NCBI GenBank assembly: GCA_035513345.1
Contig: DATKCF010000002.1
Span: 28,304-92,303, forward strand
Source of the DNA: DATKCF01 sp035513345
Lineage (GTDB): Bacteria > Gemmatimonadota > Gemmatimonadetes > Longimicrobiales > RSA9
Direction of reading: 5' to 3'
Length of the DNA: 64,000 bases
Within the stretch, counting starts at the first letter, position 1. Each line of letters opens with the position of its first letter. A program made the position numbers and the translations under genes. Shown in pieces: positions 61,820-64,000 of this stretch. The notes below the pieces were generated by a model that saw only the letters and a program-made list of their open reading frames with translations, was not told where the DNA came from and ran no database searches.

Positions 61820-63247
61820 TCAAGGCGACCTTGCCCCGGATTCTCCCCGGGACACGCCGTTGCCGACGAAGCTGCCATCATCGCGCGGCAGCGCCACCCA
61901 GGACGCCAGCGCGTCGGTCCGGACCGGGTCCGGGACGATTGCATGCGACGACATCACGAACGCAAGCGACGAGCTGGTCCGCAGCGAACCATGCGTTCCC
62001 TGCATCCCGACGACGTGGTCCACCGCGACATCGCCGAAGTGATACCCCGGTGCGAGGCTCGCAATGACATCGGCGGGATTCTGCACCGACCGCAGGCCGT
62101 GCGCGATGCGTCGCAACGGATCGACGTACGGGCCGGAAAGCGTCTCGGCAAGCCATGCGGAATCCGGTGCGAGCCCGGCCGCGTCGGCCGCGCCCGACCG
62201 CTTCATGCGCTCGACAACGGGCGCCAGGCCGAGCGGATCGCCTTCCACGGGACGATAGAGATACGCAGAGTCGTCGCCTTCGATACGTGCATGACCATCA
62301 CGACCGAGCACGTGGATCGTGCCCGTGCTGTCGCGCCAGGTCACGAAGTCGACACCATCGGCCGACACGATCGCGCGCGCAGCTCGCTCGCGGGACGCCG
62401 GATGCGTGTACAGAAACGCGCTCCCGACGAGCCCGAACCGGGGCATCGCGACATCGTTCTCATTGTGAACGCGGCCGGCCAGCTCGAGTCCGTCTCGCGC
62501 CAGTTCGCGCTCGATGTCGACACGCTCCGTCCGCACACGATCATTGCCGTGATCGGAGAACAGCGTGATCTCGAGGTCCGGACCGGCGGCGGCGCGAAGC
62601 TCGTCGACCATGGTCTCGATATCCAGCAGAAACGCGACGAGGTCCTCGCGCGGCGACATGTGCGCCAGCGCATCCGTCGACACGATGTACGCGACCAGCG
62701 TCGTGTCCGTCGACAGCCGCTCCGAGATCGCGCGTCGCACTCGCGTCAGCTCCGTTCGCGCCGTCGTCACGGGCACGATGTACGCCAGCCCGGCCGTCAC
62801 ACCATCCGCCATCACGTCCACGTGTCGATGAAAACTCGTCGAAGTCTCGCCCGCGAACACGTGGTCCAGCAGCCCGCCCGCAAGACGGCGCCGGTCGCGG
62901 TCGTAGTATCGGTCCTCGTAACCCGGCGTGTGGGGCTCGTGCCAGATATCGCGAAACGCGACGCCCGTGATGGACGGGAACGTGCTGATCAGGCGGGATG
63001 GTGCGTGGAAGCCGCCGAAATGCCCGGCATCCCAGAGCGAGTCCATGACTGGCCACGAAACGCCATCGAGCATCACGACGAGCGATCGCAATGTGACATG
63101 TTCCGGCGCCGGTCCGATGGGACGGGGCGTCGAGCACGCCGCAGAGAGTGCGAGTGCAGCCAGGCATACAGCCGGCGCGCTCCTGCCTGCGGACCTCGAA
63201 TGATGGCCGGCACCGCCGCGAGCCAACCGACCTGTCGTGTCCTGCAT
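61820..63247 (-). CDS. Alkaline-phosphatase-superfamily lipoprotein
   Basis: 475 residues. The N-terminal segment with LAALALSAACSTP is a lipoprotein signal (lipobox Cys near residue 38), so an outer-membrane or periplasmic location is likely. The fold is that of the alkaline phosphatase superfamily: SLVVMLDGVSWPVMDS (metal Asp), a Thr/Ser-type nucleophile in LISTFPSITGVAFRD, IVSTDALAHMSPREDLV, LFSDHGNDRVR and a late MQGTHGS. Substrate unknown (phosphodiester or sulfate ester). The start is ATG; an Arg- and Gly-rich stretch precedes the hydrophobic core. Confidence 0.75.
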   Translation of the reverse strand: MQDTTGRLARGGAGHHSRSAGRSAPAVCLAALALSAACSTPRPIGPAPEHVTLRSLVVMLDGVSWPVMDSLWDAGHFGGFHAPSRLISTFPSITGVAFRDIWHEPHTPGYEDRYYDRDRRRLAGGLLDHVFAGETSTSFHRHVDVMADGVTAGLAYIVPVTTARTELTRVRRAISERLSTDTTLVAYIVSTDALAHMSPREDLVAFLLDIETMVDELRAAAGPDLEITLFSDHGNDRVRTERVDIERELARDGLELAGRVHNENDVAMPRFGLVGSAFLYTHPASRERAARAIVSADGVDFVTWRDSTGTIHVLGRDGHARIEGDDSAYLYRPVEGDPLGLAPVVERMKRSGAADAAGLAPDSAWLAETLSGPYVDPLRRIAHGLRSVQNPADVIASLAPGYHFGDVAVDHVVGMQGTHGSLRTSSSLAFVMSSHAIVPDPVRTDALASWVALPRDDGSFVGNGVSRGESGARSP

Positions 63248-63267
63248 TCCGCTCCCGGAGTGGTTTC

Positions 63268-63807
63268 TCAGATCAGATCGATCTGCTGGCCGTTGGCAGG
63301 ATAGATCACGCGGCCTCGTTCATCCTTGCGCGCGGCCTCGTGCAGTTCGTGCGGCCGGGTCTGGCCAGCGCCCAGGATGTGGATGACACTGGTGCCGCGC
63401 AGCAGGAGCGCGTCCGCGAGCAGGTTGCGGTGACACTGGCACGGTACCGCCTCCGCGCACATCACGGCCGTCCCGTGGTCCGCCGCGTTCCGGATGAGCG
63501 TTTCCAGCGCGCCGATGAACGTGTCGGTCGCCATCCAGTCCGCGTAGCCGCGGAACCCCGAGTTACGCCACGCCGTGTTGTCCGAGTCGGGATTGACGCC
63601 TCGCCGGCCGCCCAGGTCGGGCGCATGCCGGTACGCGATGCGCTCCGCGTCCAGAGAGGCCTGAAGAGCCTCCCTGTTGAATTGCGGGTTCTGCCGGGAC
63701 CCCGGGAACCGGCGCACGTCGACGAGTGACGCCACGCCGTTCTCCTGCAGGAGCGCAATGAAGTCCTCGATCGGCCGGGTCGAATGCCCGATGGTACGGA
63801 TGGTCAC
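63268..63807 (-). CDS. DUF488 family protein
   Basis: 179 residues from the GTG of VTIRTIGHSTRPIEDF. The family signature is complete: TIGHS near the start, VDVRRFPGSRQNPQFN, and CAEAVPCQCHRNLLADALLL, where the Cys/His pattern suggests a metal or nucleotide site. The role of DUF488 is not established. A longer reading frame to 63978 includes a repeat-rich leader and is rejected. Confidence 0.88.
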   Translation of the reverse strand: MTIRTIGHSTRPIEDFIALLQENGVASLVDVRRFPGSRQNPQFNREALQASLDAERIAYRHAPDLGGRRGVNPDSDNTAWRNSGFRGYADWMATDTFIGALETLIRNAADHGTAVMCAEAVPCQCHRNLLADALLLRGTSVIHILGAGQTRPHELHEAARKDERGRVIYPANGQQIDLI

Positions 63808-63852
63808 ACCCAAACGGTCGCGACGCTGCCTCCGCCGCACAAGGCCCGCAAC

Positions 63853-63894
63853 GCGTGGAACTGCACTGGGCATGCGCGGAACTGCACTGGGGAT
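63853..63894. repeat. 21-bp tandem duplication upstream of DUF488
   Basis: Two adjacent 21-base units (63853-63873 and 63874-63894) differ at two positions and share a GGAACTGCACTGGG core. They lie in the 193-base stretch between the DUF488 start and the window edge, where no gene is evident. Confidence 0.75.
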
Positions 63895-63933
63895 GAGGGG
63901 ATCGGCACGGCGATCGGGAGATGGGGGATGTCG

Positions 63934-63993
63934 GGATGTTGGATCCAGCCAACGGAACAATCCAGACATTTCCACCAAGAACGTCCAACATCC
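63934..63993. repeat. 10-bp inverted repeat at the window edge
   Basis: GGATGTTGGA (63934-63943) and TCCAACATCC (63984-63993) form a perfect inverted repeat with a 40-base spacer. A near copy, GGGATGTC, precedes the left arm (63926-63933). It may be a transcription end structure, a recombination remnant or part of a dispersed repeat. Confidence 0.55.
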
Positions 63994-64000
63994 AGCATGT

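Noticed and set aside
61265..63304. 679-codon open frame on the plus strand
   Set aside because: It is antisense to larE and the phosphatase-like gene and is rich in Arg and His, as expected from a shadow.

Overview
The window is about 64 kb of high-GC chromosomal DNA, densely packed with housekeeping genes. I see no rRNA, tRNA, insertion sequence, prophage or CRISPR array. Several features point to the FCB superphylum, most likely an uncultured Gemmatimonadota: a short primary sigma factor of the Bacteroidota type, the alternative GlmU-like protein, an archaeal/eukaryotic-type ProS, many GTG and TTG starts, and the order of the conserved operons. The phylum is an inference from gene content; no rRNA gene is present to prove it.

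Layout. Positions 1-780 hold two small lipoprotein genes on the plus strand. From 783 to 29217 almost everything is on the minus strand. In transcription order this is murA, a coiled-coil gene, pgeF, a small Cys protein gene and osmC; then rimP-nusA-ylxQ-infB-DUF503-rbfA-truB-ribF-rpsO-pnp-M16 peptidase-ald-dut; then mreBCD-rodA-accD-folC-hisS-(membrane protein)-proS-lysA-guaA. Positions 29411-32736 on the plus strand carry a nitrilase-like glutaminase, a degenerate NAD-synthetase-like protein, two YtxG/YtxH-like envelope proteins and a secreted zinc phospholipase C-like protein. Positions 32781-41330 (minus) carry a lipoprotein, serS, a histidine kinase, pcrA and gatCAB. Positions 41580-45058 (plus) carry a receiver-only regulator, manC, a GlmU-like protein and a metallo-hydrolase. 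Positions 45100-53263 (minus) hold rplM-rpsI-rpsB-tsf-pyrH-frr-uppS-cdsA-dxr-rseP behind a near-consensus promoter. Positions 53410-63807 (minus) hold a DUF488 gene, a phosphatase-like lipoprotein, larE, a LarE-tail paralogue, a cysteine desulfurase-like gene, thpR, a membrane-anchored protein, an NtrC-type regulator, an aldehyde dehydrogenase, the primary sigma factor and an outer-membrane beta-barrel protein.

Most neighbours overlap by 4 or 8 bases (ATGA or GTGA), so the operons look translationally coupled.

The most striking signal is at 26118-26582. An OsmC-family gene is interrupted by one in-frame TGA exactly where the peroxidatic cysteine should be. The frame continues after it, a second conserved Cys is retained, and a perfect 6-bp stem with a 5-nt loop lies 19 nt after the TGA, where a bacterial SECIS element belongs. 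This looks like a selenocysteine-containing OsmC protein rather than a pseudogene. Other notable points are an intrinsic terminator inside the rimP-nusA leader, a MurA with Asp in place of the fosfomycin-target Cys, a three-Cys LarE next to a desulfurase and a stand-alone LarE-tail protein, a glutaminase paired with an NAD-synthetase-like protein lacking the ATP loop, and an mre cluster without the usual PBP2 gene.
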